A stretch of 64,000 nucleotides of DNA from Erwinia sp. ErVv1 (GTDB lineage: Bacteria; Pseudomonadota; Gammaproteobacteria; Enterobacterales; Enterobacteriaceae): assembly GCF_900068895.1 (NCBI RefSeq), contig NZ_CDPK01000003.1, positions 346,285 through 410,284 on the forward strand, given 5' to 3'. Of the stretch, positions 47,201 through 57,749 are shown piece by piece. Each line of letters starts with the position of its first letter. The stretch's first letter is position 1. A program made the translations under genes and the position numbers. The notes beneath the pieces were generated by a model that searched no databases, was not told the DNA's origin, and saw only the letters and a program-made list of their open reading frames with translations.

Positions 47201-48209
47201 GCAGGCGTAGCTGGCGGGCGATCTCGTCGGATGCCTCCAGGTTGGTATTAAACGCCGTTTCTTCAATATCGCCGCCGCGGGTAGCGCGTGCGGAGTTAAT
47301 ATCAATGGCGGTCAGCGCTTCGGTAGTATCAATAACAATCGACCCACCGGAAGGCAGGCGAACTTCACGCTGGAAAGCGGATTCAATCTGCGATTCAATC
47401 TGGTAGTGGCTGAACAGCGGAATTTCACCGGTATAGAGTTTAATTTTGCTGCTGAAGTCCGGACGGCCAAGCGCAGCGATATGCTGACGGGCCAGCTCCA
47501 GAACTTTAGGATTATCAATCAGGATTTCGCCGATGTCCTGACGCAGATAGTCACGGAAAGCACGCACGATAACGTTGCTTTCCTGATGGATCAGGAACGG
47601 GGCAGGGCGGTTTTCAGCGGCTTTTTTAATCGCTTCCCAGTGCTTCATGCGGAAGCTAAGATCCCACTGCAAAGCCTCGGCTGATTTGCCAACCCCGGCG
47701 GTGCGGACAATCAGACCCATTCCTTCCGGCAGTTCCAGCGCGGACAGCGCCTCTTTCAGCTCGGTGCGGTCGTCTCCTTCGATACGGCGTGAGATGCCAC
47801 CCGCGCGCGGGTTATTTGGCATCAGCACCAGATAGCTACCGGCCAGGCTGATAAAGGTGGTCAGGGCTGCGCCTTTATTTCCGCGCTCTTCTTTATCAAT
47901 TTGAACAATGACTTCCTGACCCTCACGCAGGACTTCCTTAATATTCGGACGACCGTGAGAGGCGTAGTTACTGGGAAAGTATTCGCGAGAAATTTCTTTG
48001 AGGGGGAGAAAACCATGTCGCTCAGCGCCGTAGTCGACGAAGGCGGCTTCAAGACTGGGTTCAATACGGGTAATTTTGCCTTTATAGATATTCGCTTTCT
48101 TTTGTTCGTGCCCCGGGCTTTCGATATCCAGGTCGTACAAGCGCTGACCATCCACCAGGGCAACACGCAACTCCTCTTGCTGAGATGCGTTAATTAACAT
48201 TCTTTTCAT
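44226..48209 (-). CDS. rne: Ribonuclease E, long form with expanded repeats
   Basis: RNase E is the essential endonuclease of the RNA degradosome. The catalytic half is classical: S1 domain at about 36-119, DNase-I-like active site with Asp303 (in TAIDIN) and Asp346 (in IVIDFIDM), and zinc-link Cys404/Cys407 in CPRCSGTG. An amphipathic membrane helix ([16 protein letters not shown], 571-586) follows. The scaffold half is unusual: residues 642-743 are a long Arg/Asn/Asp/Glu repeat tract, and residues 1130-1199 are five tandem 14-aa SAPVQ repeats. The Arg-rich/helicase-enolase region ([20 protein letters not shown]) and the C-terminal PNPase site ([13 protein letters not shown]) are conserved. 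Total length is 1327 aa against 1061 in E. coli. A long leader precedes it, as in E. coli, where rne autoregulates through its 5' UTR. Confidence 0.97.
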   Translation of the reverse strand: MKRMLINASQQEELRVALVDGQRLYDLDIESPGHEQKKANIYKGKITRIEPSLEAAFVDYGAERHGFLPLKEISREYFPSNYASHGRPNIKEVLREGQEVIVQIDKEERGNKGAALTTFISLAGSYLVLMPNNPRAGGISRRIEGDDRTELKEALSALELPEGMGLIVRTAGVGKSAEALQWDLSFRMKHWEAIKKAAENRPAPFLIHQESNVIVRAFRDYLRQDIGEILIDNPKVLELARQHIAALGRPDFSSKIKLYTGEIPLFSHYQIESQIESAFQREVRLPSGGSIVIDTTEALTAIDINSARATRGGDIEETAFNTNLEASDEIARQLRLRDLGGLIVIDFIDMTPVRHQRAVENRLRDAVRQDRARIQISHISRFGLLEMSRQRLSPSLGESSHHVCPRCSGTGTIRDNESLSLSILRLIEEEALKENTKEVHAIVPVQIASYLLNEKREAVSAIEKRQGGVRAIIVPNDQMETPHYSVLRVRTGEETQTLSYHLPKLHEAEMALPSEEDHAERKRPEQPALAAFVMPDAPPMPQEKVPEAPAIAAPEATAAPKAPAAAPEGSLLGRFVRGLKKMFAGEEKPQVAEAQPEVVEEKAPVAAPAAPRGERRNNRRQNNRRDRNGERGERYGDRNSSERNNDRGDRNNDRNERNNDRGERNNDRNERNNDRGERNNDRNNDRGERNSDRNERNNDRGDRNERNNDRGERNNDRNDRGERNNNRGERNNDRGDRNASRNERMVRDRDPAAEGREDNRRNKRNVVVQDEVREEVQLTDEAAIEQQPRRERNDRSRRRQDDKRPTAQEDQLQEPAVLEEVAETSDDTVEVMPRRKPRQLNQKVRIETAEQTAARSFHTEESTSEPSDEEKPVAVEPVAEADEGDERDSMPRRSRRSPRHLRVSGQRRRRYRDERYPNQSPMPLTFAAASPEMASGKVWISYPVAQVTDEHAEPEQSVVPEYGHQDQADAFAVAEGAAQSALNQGEAEPVHIAEPQPEEKPQVTLVNTDETDAIDAPVNQQPSVISAADEQTAESISEQAVAADEIKPAVEASVSPSVEPTDRSSSEPRIADAASQLAADSAADVNAGTRQDVPSRSAALEATSEPHAPVPARDEPASAPAEAAAAQRDSAPVQGETPAAQGDSAPVQDETPVAPRESAPVQDETPAAQRDSAPVQGDTPAAQRESAPVQNETPVAQHESAPVTQASASAPQAGESHPVAESNRASAPAQSPAAEPATVTSAPVAESAAAAPVASEAVVAENAPVSAWKHHAAAPMTKAPAPDYTPESDSSHQSDWVRPAYNFDGKGAAGGHAATHQATAPATRPQD
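44613..44822 (-). repeat. Five 42-bp tandem repeats inside rne
   Basis: Five nearly identical 42-bp units code for 14-aa repeats (SAPVQ then variants such as [45 protein letters not shown]). A partial sixth copy (SAPVTQ) follows. All are in frame and lie between the RhlB/enolase region and the PNPase-binding end. Confidence 0.9.
45981..46286 (-). repeat. Arg/Asn/Asp repeat tract inside rne
   Basis: About 300 bases code for degenerate repeats of [14 protein letters not shown] type in residues 642-743, with units mostly 21 or 27 bases long. The DNA is correspondingly repetitive (CGTTACGGTCGTTATT-like words on the plus strand). It lies where E. coli has a short Arg-rich segment after the membrane helix. 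Confidence 0.9.
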
Positions 48210-48902
48210 CGTAACTTACTCATTATTCTTGCATTAGTGACAAAGCTACGGGCAATAGTAACGCTGGACGCGATCGACCGATGACCCCGAGACTCATCGC
48301 AGCGCCGCCAACCTCACGGGTGTCGGCGTCTCCAGGGGTGCTAATTCTCGGCAGCCTGTTTTTCATTTGGAAAAACAGCGCTTTTAAAAGGAGGAACTGC
48401 CAGCATAAAACCGAGTGAACCAGTCCCGTCTTGTCGTCCAGGCTGCAACCCGCAGCCCGCTAAATGCCTGATTACCCAAAACGTCTTACGCCATTGCTGC
48501 GTGTAAGGGCTATCCGGCAAAACTTATTATTACGCTATATCCTTCCTATCGGATAAGGCCCGGAGCGGGTCGCGTTAACTCACCCGACTTGCTTACCCTG
48601 TAAGCTCATCGCGCTGTTCGCACTCGCCGTCCTTAAGACGTTCCCGATAATTTGGTTATATTTACTTGTTTCACAAGGTTTAGCGAGGAAACGATTCTCA
48701 TTATTCCATCGCCAACCCTGTGTTAGCAAGGTGACTTTTCCTGCATCAGGCAGTTTATTGTCCATTTAAACGCGATTTGCCTCACACGAATGCAAATTGC
48801 CTAAAAACTGGACGAAAAATTCCCTTACATAAAGAGTCACTGTCAGTTAAGCACAGAAAAAGAAGTGGCGCTATGGTGGCGCGGTAATTAGAATCGCCGA
48901 CC
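48210..48902. promoter_or_regulatory. rne leader and divergent rne/rluC promoters
   Basis: This 693-base non-coding stretch separates divergent rne and rluC. In E. coli the comparable region holds three rne promoters and a structured 361-base leader through which RNase E lowers its own mRNA. Here the size and position fit, but I did not derive the hairpins by folding. A 61-codon minus-strand frame (48580-48765) is unlikely to be a gene. Confidence 0.6.
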
Positions 48903-49865
48903 ATGAAAACCAATACTCCAGCAGTACGTATCGTGACCATTACCGTCGATGAGGCTGAACAGCGCATTGATAATTTTTTACGCACCCAGCTTAAGGGCGT
49001 GCCGAAAAGCATGATTTATCGCATCTTGCGTAAAGGCGAAGTGCGGGTAAATAAAGGTCGAATTAAACCGGAATATAAGCTACAGGCGGGGGATGAGATT
49101 CGCATTCCTCCCGTGCGGGTTGCCGAACGTGAAGATGCGGCTATTTCGCCGAAGCTCGATAAGGTTGCCGCCCTCGCCAGCGCTATCCTTTACGAGGATG
49201 ATTATCTCCTGGTGATCAATAAACCGTCAGGTACGGCGGTCCACGGCGGCAGCGGCCTGAGCTTTGGCGTAATTGAAGGCCTGCGTGCGCTACGGCCCGA
49301 GGCGCGGTTTCTTGAGCTGGTACACCGCCTGGATCGCGATACCTCCGGTCTGCTGCTGGTCGCCAAAAAACGTTCCGCCCTGCGCGCGCTGCATGAGCAG
49401 CTGCGTGAGAAAAGCATGCAGAAGGATTATCTGGCGCTGGTGCGTGGCCAGTGGCCTTCGCATATTAAATCTGTCCAGGCGCCGCTGCTTAAAAATATTC
49501 TGCAAAGCGGCGAGCGGATTGTTCGGGTTAACAGCGAGGGTAAACCCTCAGAAACCCGATTTAAGGTTGAAGAGCGTTTCGCCTGTGCCACGCTGGTGAA
49601 GGCCAGCCCGGTGACCGGCCGTACCCACCAGATTCGCGTACATACGCTGCATGCCGGGCATCCGATTGCCTGTGACGATCGCTATGGTGAACGCGACTTT
49701 GATCAACAGTTAGCCTCAACCGGGCTGAAAAGACTGTTTCTGCATGCGGCCGCGCTTAAGTTTACCCATCCTGACACGGGCGAGGTGATGCGGGTTGAAG
49801 CGCCGCTGGATGGCGAACTAAAACGCTGCCTTGACGTGCTGCGCAAAACTTCTCCCGCAAGATAA
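48903..49865 (+). CDS. rluC: 23S rRNA pseudouridine synthase RluC
   Basis: The 320-aa protein matches RluC (E. coli 319 aa), which makes pseudouridines at 955, 2504 and 2580 of 23S rRNA. Residues 20-80 are an S4 RNA-binding domain ([20 protein letters not shown]). The catalytic motif [16 protein letters not shown] near residues 142-157 has the essential Asp. [20 protein letters not shown] is the conserved strand. It is divergent from rne and convergent with yceF, as in E. coli. Confidence 0.95.
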   Translation: MKTNTPAVRIVTITVDEAEQRIDNFLRTQLKGVPKSMIYRILRKGEVRVNKGRIKPEYKLQAGDEIRIPPVRVAEREDAAISPKLDKVAALASAILYEDDYLLVINKPSGTAVHGGSGLSFGVIEGLRALRPEARFLELVHRLDRDTSGLLLVAKKRSALRALHEQLREKSMQKDYLALVRGQWPSHIKSVQAPLLKNILQSGERIVRVNSEGKPSETRFKVEERFACATLVKASPVTGRTHQIRVHTLHAGHPIACDDRYGERDFDQQLASTGLKRLFLHAAALKFTHPDTGEVMRVEAPLDGELKRCLDVLRKTSPAR

Positions 49866-49901
49866 TCCTCATTTTCAGGGCAGGAGAGGCCTGCCCTGAA
49901 G

Positions 49902-50483
49902 CTACCCAAGCGGATCCATGCCTGCCTGACGCAGCATGTCGCACAGCGCGATCAGCGGTAATCCTATCAGCGCATTGGGATCGCGCCCCGACAGTCGATC
50001 AAATAGCGTAATCCCCAATCCTTCACATTTAAAACTGCCCGCGCAGCTTAGGGGCTGCTCTCTGTCGATATAATTTTTAATTTCGCGGTCGGTTAACTCC
50101 CTGAAATCGACGCTGAAGGGTTCACAAATAACCTGTAAGCGATTATTCCGGCTCTCGAACAGCGCCAGTCCGGTATAAAAGACCACGCTATGGCCACTGG
50201 CACGCCGCAATTGCTGACGGGCATTTTCCGGCGTATGGGGTTTGCCGGTTATTTTTCCGTCAATAACGCAAACCTGATCGGAGCCAATAATCAGATGGTC
50301 AGAATAGCGCCCAGCCAGCGCCCGGGCTTTCGCTTCGGCCAGACGCGTTACCAGCGCAGTGGCCGATTCACCGGGCTGCGGCGTTTCATCCACCTCTGGC
50401 GCCGCGGTAATAAAAGGCAATGCCAGCTTCGCTAACAGCGCCTGGCGGAAAGGAGAGGTTGAAGCTAAAACCAGTTGGGTCAT
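49902..50483 (-). CDS. yceF: Maf-family nucleotide pyrophosphatase YceF
   Basis: The 193-aa protein matches YceF, a Maf/Ham1-fold pyrophosphatase that hydrolyses methylated nucleotides such as m7[22 protein letters not shown] starts it and [18 protein letters not shown] carries catalytic Asp residues; [20 protein letters not shown] closes the fold. I chose the ATG at 50483 (MTQLVLAST), which matches the E. coli start; the longer frame adds a tail without homology. It lies between rluC and the divergent yceD operon. Confidence 0.94.
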   Translation of the reverse strand: MTQLVLASTSPFRQALLAKLALPFITAAPEVDETPQPGESATALVTRLAEAKARALAGRYSDHLIIGSDQVCVIDGKITGKPHTPENARQQLRRASGHSVVFYTGLALFESRNNRLQVICEPFSVDFRELTDREIKNYIDREQPLSCAGSFKCEGLGITLFDRLSGRDPNALIGLPLIALCDMLRQAGMDPLG

Positions 50484-50587
50484 ATTTTTTTCCGGAATAG
50501 ATAGCGGATCTGAGCGGCGCATTTTAAACTGTGCGCCGCACTGGATGCGAATTATGGGTGAAAGATGTCGTAAAGCGGCCTTTTTCT

Positions 50588-50616
50588 TTGACTCTATCTC
50601 GTTACAAAGTTAATAT
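50588..50616 (+). promoter_or_regulatory. Strong sigma-70 promoter of the yceD-rpmF-fab cluster
   Basis: TTGACT (50588-50593) and TAATAT (50611-50616) are separated by exactly 17 bases, five of six matches in each hexamer. Transcription would start near 50622-50624, with the yceD ATG at 50626, so the yceD message would be nearly leaderless. Confidence 0.75.
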
Positions 50617-50625
50617 GCGCGCCCT

Positions 50626-51147
50626 ATGCAAAAGGTAAAATTACCCCTGACTCTCGATCCGGTTCGTACCGCTCAAAAGCGCCTGGACTACCAGGGCGTT
50701 TACACCCCTGAACAGGTGGAGCGTATTACCGAATCGGTAGTGAGCGTGGACAGTGATGTTGATTGTAAGATGTCGTTTGCGATTGATAACCAGCGTTTAG
50801 CGGTACTTAACGGTACTGCTGCGGTCTCCGTTACGCTGTGTTGCCAACGCTGCGGTCAAACTTTTCCGCAACATGTTCACGTGACGTACTGCTTTAGCCC
50901 TGTCGTTACTGACGAGCAGGCTGAAGCACTGCCGGAAGCGTACGAGCCGATCGAGGTCAACGAGTTTGGCGAAATCGATCTGCTGGCGGTGGTTGAAGAT
51001 GAAATTATCCTCGCCCTGCCTGTCGTTCCGGTGCATGATTCTGAACACTGTGAAGTGTCCGAGGCGGACATGGTCTTTGGTAAGTTGCCTCCCGAGGCAG
51101 AAAAACCAAACCCATTTGCCGTATTAGCCAGTTTAAAGCGTAAGTAA
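50626..51147 (+). CDS. yceD: YceD, 23S rRNA accumulation protein (DUF177)
   Basis: The 173-aa protein is YceD, a DUF177 protein linked in bacteria and plants to accumulation of 23S rRNA and ribosome assembly; it always lies upstream of rpm[21 protein letters not shown] matches the E. coli N-terminus exactly in register. Pairs of Cys in CCQRCGQTF, and [20 protein letters not shown] are typical. The start is fixed by homology. No Shine-Dalgarno sequence is visible before the ATG, which lies a few bases from the predicted transcription start. Confidence 0.95.
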   Translation: MQKVKLPLTLDPVRTAQKRLDYQGVYTPEQVERITESVVSVDSDVDCKMSFAIDNQRLAVLNGTAAVSVTLCCQRCGQTFPQHVHVTYCFSPVVTDEQAEALPEAYEPIEVNEFGEIDLLAVVEDEIILALPVVPVHDSEHCEVSEADMVFGKLPPEAEKPNPFAVLASLKRK

Positions 51148-51333
<186 letters not shown>

Positions 51334-51359
51334 TTCCTGCGGAACAGCGCGGCGATACT

Positions 51360-52394
51360 TTGACACGTCTGACCCTGGCACTCGATGCCATGGGCGGGGA
51401 CTTCGGTCCCTGCGTGACAGTGCCTGCTGCAATGCAGGCACTGGCCTCCGATCTGCATTTGCATCTTCTTCTGGTCGGCGATCCCGACAAAATCAAGCCA
51501 TTACTTGCAAAAGCTGATTCAGCCGCACTCGCGCGCCTGCAGGTTATTCCTGCCGAGTCGGTTATTGCCAGTGATGCCAAACCCTCCTGGGCCATCCGAC
51601 ACAGTCGCGGCTCCTCCATGCGCGTGGCGCTGGAGCTGGTCAAAGAGGGGCGGGCAGCGGCGTGCGTCAGTGCCGGAAATACCGGTGCGCTGATGGGGCT
51701 GTCAAAACTGCTGTTAAAACCGCTGGAAGGCATTGAGCGTCCGGCGCTGATGACCGTTCTGCCCCACCAGAGGCAGGGCAAAACGGTGGTGCTTGACCTG
51801 GGCGCGAATGTGGAGTCGGACAGCGCGATGCTGGTGCAGTTTGCCATTATGGGCGCGGTGGTGGCAGAAGAGTTACTGACCATTACTCACCCACGCGTAG
51901 CGCTGCTGAATATCGGCCAGGAAGAGAATAAAGGTATCGCCAGCATCCGCGAGGCGGCTGATATACTGCGTGAATCGCCAGATATTAACTATATTGGTTA
52001 CCTTGAAGGTAACGATCTTCTTACCGGTAAAACGGATGTGCTTGTCTGCGATGGATTCGTGGGCAATATCACGCTAAAGACCATGGAGGGCGTGGTAAGA
52101 ATGTTTCTTTCGCTGTTGAAATCACAGGGCGAAGGTAAAAAGAGGGTATGGTGGTTGTCGCTGCTGGGGCATTTACTGAAGAAACGCCTCGCAAGGCGCT
52201 TCGGCCATCTCAATCCCGACCAGTACAATGGCGCCTGTCTGTTAGGATTACGCGGCACGGTGATAAAAAGCCATGGCGCGGCCAATCAAAGCGCGTTCGC
52301 TGCGGCGATCGAACAGGCAGAGCAGGCGGTGCGGCGGCAAGTTCCGGAGCGGATTGCTGCCCGCCTTCAGGCTGTATTACCTAAGAGTGACTGA
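51360..52394 (+). CDS. plsX: Phosphate acyltransferase PlsX
   Basis: The 344-aa protein matches PlsX, which converts acyl-ACP to acyl-phosphate for phospholipid synthesis. [16 protein letters not shown] at the N-terminus, [20 protein letters not shown] near 101-120 and [18 protein letters not shown] near 288-305 are diagnostic. The start codon is TTG at 51360; the protein then aligns with E. coli PlsX from its first residue, so this rare start is credible. The C-terminus is about 12 residues shorter than in E. coli. It couples ribosomal protein and lipid synthesis genes in one operon. Confidence 0.95.
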   Translation: MTRLTLALDAMGGDFGPCVTVPAAMQALASDLHLHLLLVGDPDKIKPLLAKADSAALARLQVIPAESVIASDAKPSWAIRHSRGSSMRVALELVKEGRAAACVSAGNTGALMGLSKLLLKPLEGIERPALMTVLPHQRQGKTVVLDLGANVESDSAMLVQFAIMGAVVAEELLTITHPRVALLNIGQEENKGIASIREAADILRESPDINYIGYLEGNDLLTGKTDVLVCDGFVGNITLKTMEGVVRMFLSLLKSQGEGKKRVWWLSLLGHLLKKRLARRFGHLNPDQYNGACLLGLRGTVIKSHGAANQSAFAAAIEQAEQAVRRQVPERIAARLQAVLPKSD

Positions 52395-52400
52395 GCGGAA

Positions 52401-53354
52401 ATGTATACGAAGATTATCGGTACGGGCAGCTATTTGCCCGAACAGGTGCGGACTAACGCCGATCTGGAAAAAATGGTGGATACGTCGGACGAGTGGATTG
52501 TCACCCGAACCGGTATCCGTGAGCGTCGTATTGCCGCGCCAGATGAAAATGTCGCAACCATGGGATTCCAGGCCGCCCGGCGCGCGCTGGAAATGGCCGG
52601 TATCGATAAAAACGACATCGGGCTGATCGTGGTTGCCACCACCTCATCCAGCCATGCCTTCCCCAGCTCGGCGTGCATGATCCAGCAGATGCTGGAAATT
52701 GATGATGCCGCGTCGTTCGACCTGGCGGCTGCCTGCGCAGGCTTTACCTACGGTCTTAGCGTTGCCGATCAGTACATCAAAAACGGTGCAGTGAAGAATG
52801 CACTGGTCATTGGCGCCGACGTGCTGGCGCGCATGCTCGATCCTGAAGATCGCGGCACAATCATTCTGTTCGGCGACGGTGCCGGTGCCGTCGTACTGGG
52901 TGCCAGCGAGGAGCCGGGCATCATCTCTACCCATCTTCATGCCGATGGCCGCTACGGCCAGCTGTTAACGCTGAGCAACCAGGATCGTGAGCATCAGGAA
53001 CAGCCTTCCTACGTCACGATGGCGGGGAACGAGGTGTTCAAAGTGGCGGTTACTGAACTGGCGCATATTGTTGAAGAGACGCTCCAGGCCAACAATCTTG
53101 AACGCGAAGCCATTGACTGGCTGGTCCCCCATCAGGCAAATCTGCGTATTATCAATGCCACTGCCCGCAAGCTGGGCATGGGGATGGAAAAAGTGGTGGT
53201 GACGCTGGATCGTCACGGTAACACCTCTGCGGCCTCGGTCCCGACCGCGCTCGACGAAGCGGTGCGCGATGGTCGTATTCAGCGCGGCCAGCTGATCCTG
53301 CTGGAAGCCTTCGGCGGTGGATTCACCTGGGGCTCGGCGCTGGTTCGTTTTTGA
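52401..53354 (+). CDS. fabH: Beta-ketoacyl-ACP synthase III FabH
   Basis: The 317-aa enzyme is FabH (E. coli 317 aa), which condenses acetyl-CoA with malonyl-ACP to start type II fatty-acid synthesis. Cys112 in [12 protein letters not shown] is the nucleophile; His in [10 protein letters not shown] and Asn in [10 protein letters not shown] complete the triad. [13 protein letters not shown] is the typical N-terminal segment. It begins 7 bases after plsX; fabD follows after 16 bases. Confidence 0.97.
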   Translation: MYTKIIGTGSYLPEQVRTNADLEKMVDTSDEWIVTRTGIRERRIAAPDENVATMGFQAARRALEMAGIDKNDIGLIVVATTSSSHAFPSSACMIQQMLEIDDAASFDLAAACAGFTYGLSVADQYIKNGAVKNALVIGADVLARMLDPEDRGTIILFGDGAGAVVLGASEEPGIISTHLHADGRYGQLLTLSNQDREHQEQPSYVTMAGNEVFKVAVTELAHIVEETLQANNLEREAIDWLVPHQANLRIINATARKLGMGMEKVVVTLDRHGNTSAASVPTALDEAVRDGRIQRGQLILLEAFGGGFTWGSALVRF

Positions 53355-53370
53355 TTAACAGGAAATGACA

Positions 53371-54294
53371 ATGACGCAATTTGCAATGGTTTTCCCCGGT
53401 CAGGGCTCACAGACGCCTGGCATGCTGGCTGAACTGGCAGCGGAAAACCCTACAGTTGAAAAAACCTTTGGCGAAGCTTCTGCGGTGCTGGGCTATGACC
53501 TGTGGGCGCTGGTGCAGAATGGGCCTGCTGAAGAACTGAACAAAACCTGGCAAACGCAGCCCGCGCTGCTGGCTGCATCTGTTGCTATTTTCCGCGTTTG
53601 GCAGGAAAAAGGCGGCAAGATGCCAGCAATGCTGGCGGGACACAGCCTGGGCGAGTATAGTGCGCTGGTTTGTGCAGGCGTGCTTGAGTTTACTGATGCT
53701 ATCAGGCTGGTAGAGCTGCGCGGAAAACTGATGCAGGAAGCGGTGCCGGAAGGCACGGGTGCCATGCAGGCCATTATTGGTCTGGACGATGCCTCTATCG
53801 CAAAAGCCTGCGAAGAGTCTGCCCAGGGCCAGGTTGTTTCACCGGTTAACTACAACTCGCCAGGGCAGGTTGTGATTGCCGGAAATAAAGAAGCCGTTGA
53901 GCGTGCAGGTATCGCGTGCAAGGCCGCTGGCGCCAAACGTGCGCTACCGCTGCCGGTCAGCGTACCTTCACACTGCGCGCTGATGAAGCCCGCCGCGGAC
54001 AAGCTGGCGATAGCGCTTGAGAAGTTGACCTTCAACGCCCCGACTGTACCGGTCGTGAATAATGTTGATGTCAAATGCGAAACCTCGGCTGAGGCTATCC
54101 GTAGTGCGCTGGTTCGTCAGCTGTACAGCCCGGTTCGCTGGACCGGCTGTGTGGAATTTATGGCAGCCCAGGGCGTGACGTCGCTGCTGGAAGTGGGGCC
54201 GGGTAAAGTGCTAACTGGCCTGACTAAGCGTATCGTTGATACCCTGACGGCGGCACCGGTGAACGATCCGGTCAGCCTGTCCGCTGCGCTTTAA
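53371..54294 (+). CDS. fabD: Malonyl-CoA-ACP transacylase FabD
   Basis: The 307-aa protein matches FabD, which moves malonyl from CoA to ACP. QFAMVFPGQGSQTPGMLAEL starts the protein; the nucleophilic Ser92 lies in AGHSLGEYSALV; the partner His is in PVSVPSHCALMKPAA. I selected the ATG at 53371 because AGGAAATGACA places a good ribosome site before it and the start agrees with E. coli; the ATG at 53365 overlaps that site. Confidence 0.97.
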   Translation: MTQFAMVFPGQGSQTPGMLAELAAENPTVEKTFGEASAVLGYDLWALVQNGPAEELNKTWQTQPALLAASVAIFRVWQEKGGKMPAMLAGHSLGEYSALVCAGVLEFTDAIRLVELRGKLMQEAVPEGTGAMQAIIGLDDASIAKACEESAQGQVVSPVNYNSPGQVVIAGNKEAVERAGIACKAAGAKRALPLPVSVPSHCALMKPAADKLAIALEKLTFNAPTVPVVNNVDVKCETSAEAIRSALVRQLYSPVRWTGCVEFMAAQGVTSLLEVGPGKVLTGLTKRIVDTLTAAPVNDPVSLSAAL

Positions 54295-54313
54295 CAGTTA
54301 TACGAGGAAGATG

Positions 54314-55048
54314 ATGAGCTTTGAAGGAAAAATTGCGCTGGTAACGGGCGCAAGTCGCGGAATTGGGCGCGCTATCGCTGAAACGCTGGCCGCACGCGGC
54401 GCAATAGTGATCGGCACCGCCACCAGCCAGAGCGGCGCGGATGCAATCAGTGCTTATCTCGGCAGCAAGGGCAAAGGCCTGTCGCTGAACGTGACTGAAA
54501 CAGCTTCTATTGAGCAGGTGCTTGAAAATATTCGCGCCGGGTTTGGTGAAGTCGACATTTTAGTCAATAATGCAGGCATCACGCGCGACAATCTTCTGAT
54601 GCGGATGAAGGATGATGAGTGGCAGGATATCCTGGAAACGAATCTGACTTCCGTTTTCCGCCTGTCAAAAGCGGTAATGCGCGCTATGATGAAGAAGCGC
54701 GCAGGCCGAATTATTACCATCGGTTCCGTTGTCGGAACGATGGGTAATGCGGGCCAGGCAAACTATGCAGCAGCAAAAGCAGGTTTGATTGGCTTTAGCA
54801 AATCACTGGCGCGTGAAATCGCGTCACGTGGTATTACCGTTAACGTTGTGGCTCCTGGTTTCATTGAAACCGACATGACGCGTACGTTGACTGAAGATCA
54901 GCGTACGGGCATTCTGGCGGAAGTGCCTGCGGGGCGCCTTGGCGACCCACAGGAAATCGCCAATGCCGTTGCATTTTTAGCCTCCGACGAGGCGGCGTAC
55001 ATCACTGGTGAGACGCTTCACGTCAACGGCGGAATGTATATGGTCTGA
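54314..55048 (+). CDS. fabG: 3-oxoacyl-ACP reductase FabG
   Basis: The 244-aa protein is FabG, the NADPH-dependent beta-ketoacyl-ACP reductase. It has the nucleotide motif TGASRGIGRAIAE near residues 10-22, the NNAG motif (ILVNNAGITRDN), the Ser in TIGSVVGTMG and the YAAAK catalytic pair. The length equals E. coli. Two adjacent ATG codons exist; the second (54314) keeps the E. coli length and follows GAGGAA. Confidence 0.97.
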   Translation: MSFEGKIALVTGASRGIGRAIAETLAARGAIVIGTATSQSGADAISAYLGSKGKGLSLNVTETASIEQVLENIRAGFGEVDILVNNAGITRDNLLMRMKDDEWQDILETNLTSVFRLSKAVMRAMMKKRAGRIITIGSVVGTMGNAGQANYAAAKAGLIGFSKSLAREIASRGITVNVVAPGFIETDMTRTLTEDQRTGILAEVPAGRLGDPQEIANAVAFLASDEAAYITGETLHVNGGMYMV

Positions 55049-55201
55049 TAATCACGAAATTATTTGCGTTATTTGCGGCGAATCCCGCAAAATAACGTAA
55101 AATCGTGGTTAGACCAGCCGGGATTTAGTTGCATCTTTTTCAACATTTTATACACTACGAAAACCATCGCGAAAGCGAGTTTTGATAGGAAATTTAATAG
55201 T

Positions 55202-55438
55202 ATGAGCACTATCGAAGAACGCGTTAAGAAAATCATTGGCGAACAGCTTGGCGTTAAGCAGGAAGAAGTTGTAAATACTGCCTCTTTTGTAGAAGATCTG
55301 GGCGCTGATTCTCTTGATACCGTTGAGCTGGTTATGGCTCTGGAAGAAGAGTTTGATACCGAGATCCCGGATGAAGAAGCTGAGAAAATCACAACTGTTC
55401 AGGCTGCTATTGATTACATCAATGGTCACCAGGCTTAA
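55202..55438 (+). CDS. acpP: Acyl carrier protein AcpP
   Basis: The 78-aa acidic protein is ACP, carrier of growing acyl chains. The phosphopantetheine site is Ser37 in [20 protein letters not shown]. Sequence and length match E. coli almost exactly. The gap of 153 bases after fabG contains a TATACA element at 55149-55154 and probably a separate acpP promoter, as the gene needs very high expression. A hairpin with T run follows. Confidence 0.98.
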   Translation: MSTIEERVKKIIGEQLGVKQEEVVNTASFVEDLGADSLDTVELVMALEEEFDTEIPDEEAEKITTVQAAIDYINGHQA

Positions 55439-55450
55439 GTGAGCATCTCC

Positions 55451-55478
55451 AGGCGGTCACTCGACCGCCTGAGTTTTA
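55451..55478 (+). terminator. Weak terminator or attenuator after acpP
   Basis: AGGCGGTC (55451-55458) and GACCGCCT (55463-55470) form an 8-bp stem with a 4-nt loop, followed by GAG and four T. It could reduce readthrough from highly expressed acpP into fabF. Confidence 0.65.
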
Positions 55479-55526
55479 TCTGAACGTCCCACACAGTGTC
55501 ATTTTTTCCCTCCCTGGAGGACGAAC

Positions 55527-56768
55527 GTGTCTAAGCGTCGTGTAGTTGTGACTGGTCTTGGCATGTTGTCTCCTGTCGGCAATACCGTAGAGTCTACCTG
55601 GAATGCTCTTGTTGCCGGTCAGAGTGGCATCAGCCCGATCGACCATTTTGATACTAGTGCCTACGCAACGCGTTTTGCTGGCTTAGTAAAGGATTTTAAC
55701 TGTGAAGAGTTTATCTCGCGTAAGGATCAGCGCAAGATGGACGCCTTTATTCAATATGGAGTTGTCGCTGGCATACAGGCCATGCAGGATTCTGGCCTGG
55801 TCATCACCGATGAAAACGCCGACCGTATTGGTGCCGCTATCGGCTCCGGTATTGGTGGTCTTGGTCTGATCGAAGAGAACCACACGTCTCTGGTCAACGG
55901 CGGTCCGCGTAAGATTAGCCCTTTCTTCGTGCCTTCTACGATTGTAAACATGATAGCCGGTCACCTGACTATTATGTTTGGCATGAAAGGCCCCAGCATT
56001 GCTATCTCTACCGCCTGTACGACCGGTGTACATAACATCGGACAGGCAGCGCGCATCATTGCTTACAACGATGCCGATGTCATGCTGGCGGGCGGTGCAG
56101 AGAAGGGCAGTACCCCTCTGGGGATTGGCGGCTTTGGCGCGGCCCGTGCGCTGTCTACCCGCAATGAGGATCCTCAGGCGGCAAGCCGTCCGTGGGACAA
56201 AGACCGCGACGGCTTCGTGCTGGGCGATGGCGCGGGTATCGTGATGCTGGAAGAGTATGAGCACGCGAAAAAACGCGGCGCGAAAATTTATGCTGAGCTG
56301 GTGGGCTTCGGCATGAGTAGCGATGCTTATCATATGACGTCTCCGCCGGAAAATGGTGCGGGCGCAGCACTGGCAATGGTCAATGCACTGAAAGATGCGC
56401 AGCTGTCACCGGAACAGATTGGCTATATCAACGCGCATGGCACCTCAACGCCGGCCGGTGATAAAGCGGAAACGCAGGCGGTGAAGAGCGTCTTCGGCGC
56501 TGCTGCATCAACCGTGATGGTCAGTTCAACGAAATCGATGACCGGGCATCTGTTAGGGGCCGCCGGTGCAGTTGAGTCAATCTACTCGATACTGGCGCTG
56601 CGCGATCAGGTTATCCCACCCACCATCAATCTTGATAACCCGGATGAAGGCTGTGACCTTGATTTCGTGCCGCATACCGCACGTCAGGTCAGTGGACTGG
56701 AATACGCATTGTGCAACTCCTTTGGCTTTGGCGGAACGAACGGCTCGCTGATTTTCCGACGGATCTAA
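55527..56768 (+). CDS. fabF: Beta-ketoacyl-ACP synthase II FabF
   Basis: The 413-aa condensing enzyme matches FabF (E. coli 413 aa), which elongates acyl-ACP and adjusts membrane fluidity with temperature. The Cys nucleophile (Cys164, counting Met) lies in [13 protein letters not shown]; the two His are in [11 protein letters not shown] and [10 protein letters not shown]. The start is GTG with TGGAGG seven bases upstream. It is separated from acpP by 88 bases. A strong terminator follows the stop. Confidence 0.97.
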   Translation: MSKRRVVVTGLGMLSPVGNTVESTWNALVAGQSGISPIDHFDTSAYATRFAGLVKDFNCEEFISRKDQRKMDAFIQYGVVAGIQAMQDSGLVITDENADRIGAAIGSGIGGLGLIEENHTSLVNGGPRKISPFFVPSTIVNMIAGHLTIMFGMKGPSIAISTACTTGVHNIGQAARIIAYNDADVMLAGGAEKGSTPLGIGGFGAARALSTRNEDPQAASRPWDKDRDGFVLGDGAGIVMLEEYEHAKKRGAKIYAELVGFGMSSDAYHMTSPPENGAGAALAMVNALKDAQLSPEQIGYINAHGTSTPAGDKAETQAVKSVFGAAASTVMVSSTKSMTGHLLGAAGAVESIYSILALRDQVIPPTINLDNPDEGCDLDFVPHTARQVSGLEYALCNSFGFGGTNGSLIFRRI

Positions 56769-56787
56769 TCCCGCAATGTGGTATCTG

Positions 56788-56812
56788 AAGCCCCGCCCCA
56801 GCGGGGCTTTTT
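56788..56812 (+). terminator. Terminator after fabF
   Basis: AAGCCCCGC (56788-56796) and GCGGGGCTT (56801-56809) form a perfect 9-bp stem with a 4-nt loop and a T run. Confidence 0.9.
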
Positions 56813-56936
56813 CATTTCTGGCTGCTGGCGCATCCGCATTTTTTAATCTTTATACAATTTAGTCCTGGCGATCGGGTGAATCCGTTCGGGCTTACAGGTA
56901 ATCTTTACCCCTATGTTATCGTCACCGGAGGGATGA

Positions 56937-57737
56937 ATGGCCTGGATAAACGGCGAGTCACAAAACAGTCTTGCAGCAGCAGACCGTGCCGTGCATTTTG
57001 GCGACGGGTGTTTTACGACGGCGCGTATTGTTGAGGGGCAGATCGTTGCGCTGGAAGCCCATCTGCAACGGCTTACTACAGGTTGTGAACGTCTGCGCAT
57101 TGCGGCAGTTGACTGGGGGGCGCTGCGCGCTGAAATGATCTATGCGGCATCGCAGCGCAGCGATGGCGTCCTGAAAACCATTATTTCACGCGGCTCAGGT
57201 GGGCGCGGCTACAGTGCTGCGGGCTGTGACAGCCCGACGCGGATCCTCTACCTGTCACCCTATCCGCAACATTACGCCCAGCTGCGTGAAACCGGCGCCA
57301 GGCTGACGCTAAGTTCAGTCCGGCTGGGGCAAAACCCCCTGCTGGCGGGTATTAAACATCTGAATCGCCTGGAGCAGGTACTCATCCGTACAGAGCTTGA
57401 GCAGACCGAAGCCGACGAAGCCCTGGTGCTTGACACCGAAGGGTTGCTGGTGGAATGCTGTGCGGCAAATTTATTCTGGCGCAGGGGAGAGCAGGTTTAT
57501 ACGCCCGACCTGCACGCATCTGGCGTTGAGGGTATTCAACGTCAGTGGGTTATCCATCAGTTAAAAGAGCGGGGGATCGCGCTGCATGAGGTCAGAATGC
57601 CGCCCGATACGCTTGCCAATGCGGATGAGGTGTTTATCACCAATGCGCTAATGCCCGTGGTGCCGGTCCGTCAGATCGACACGTGGCACTACGCTTCCCG
57701 CCAGCTGTTCAATTTGATTACTGCCAGAAACGTTTAA
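56937..57737 (+). CDS. pabC: Aminodeoxychorismate lyase PabC
   Basis: The 266-aa PLP enzyme of fold type IV matches PabC, which makes 4-aminobenzoate and pyruvate from aminodeoxychorismate for folate synthesis. VHFGDGCFTTARIVEGQI starts the fold. The PLP Lys lies in AGIKHLNRLEQVLIR near residue 140. VLDTEGLLVECCAANLFWRR and FITNALMPVVPVRQ are typical. GGAGG precedes the ATG. It starts the growth and cell-wall subcluster pabC-mltG-tmk-holB-ycfH. Confidence 0.95.
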   Translation: MAWINGESQNSLAAADRAVHFGDGCFTTARIVEGQIVALEAHLQRLTTGCERLRIAAVDWGALRAEMIYAASQRSDGVLKTIISRGSGGRGYSAAGCDSPTRILYLSPYPQHYAQLRETGARLTLSSVRLGQNPLLAGIKHLNRLEQVLIRTELEQTEADEALVLDTEGLLVECCAANLFWRRGEQVYTPDLHASGVEGIQRQWVIHQLKERGIALHEVRMPPDTLANADEVFITNALMPVVPVRQIDTWHYASRQLFNLITARNV

Positions 57738-57749
57738 CATGGACATTTC

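Noticed and set aside
48580..48765. 61-codon frame in the rne leader
   Set aside because: The region corresponds to the non-coding rne/rluC upstream sequence of E. coli, and the translation has no coding character.
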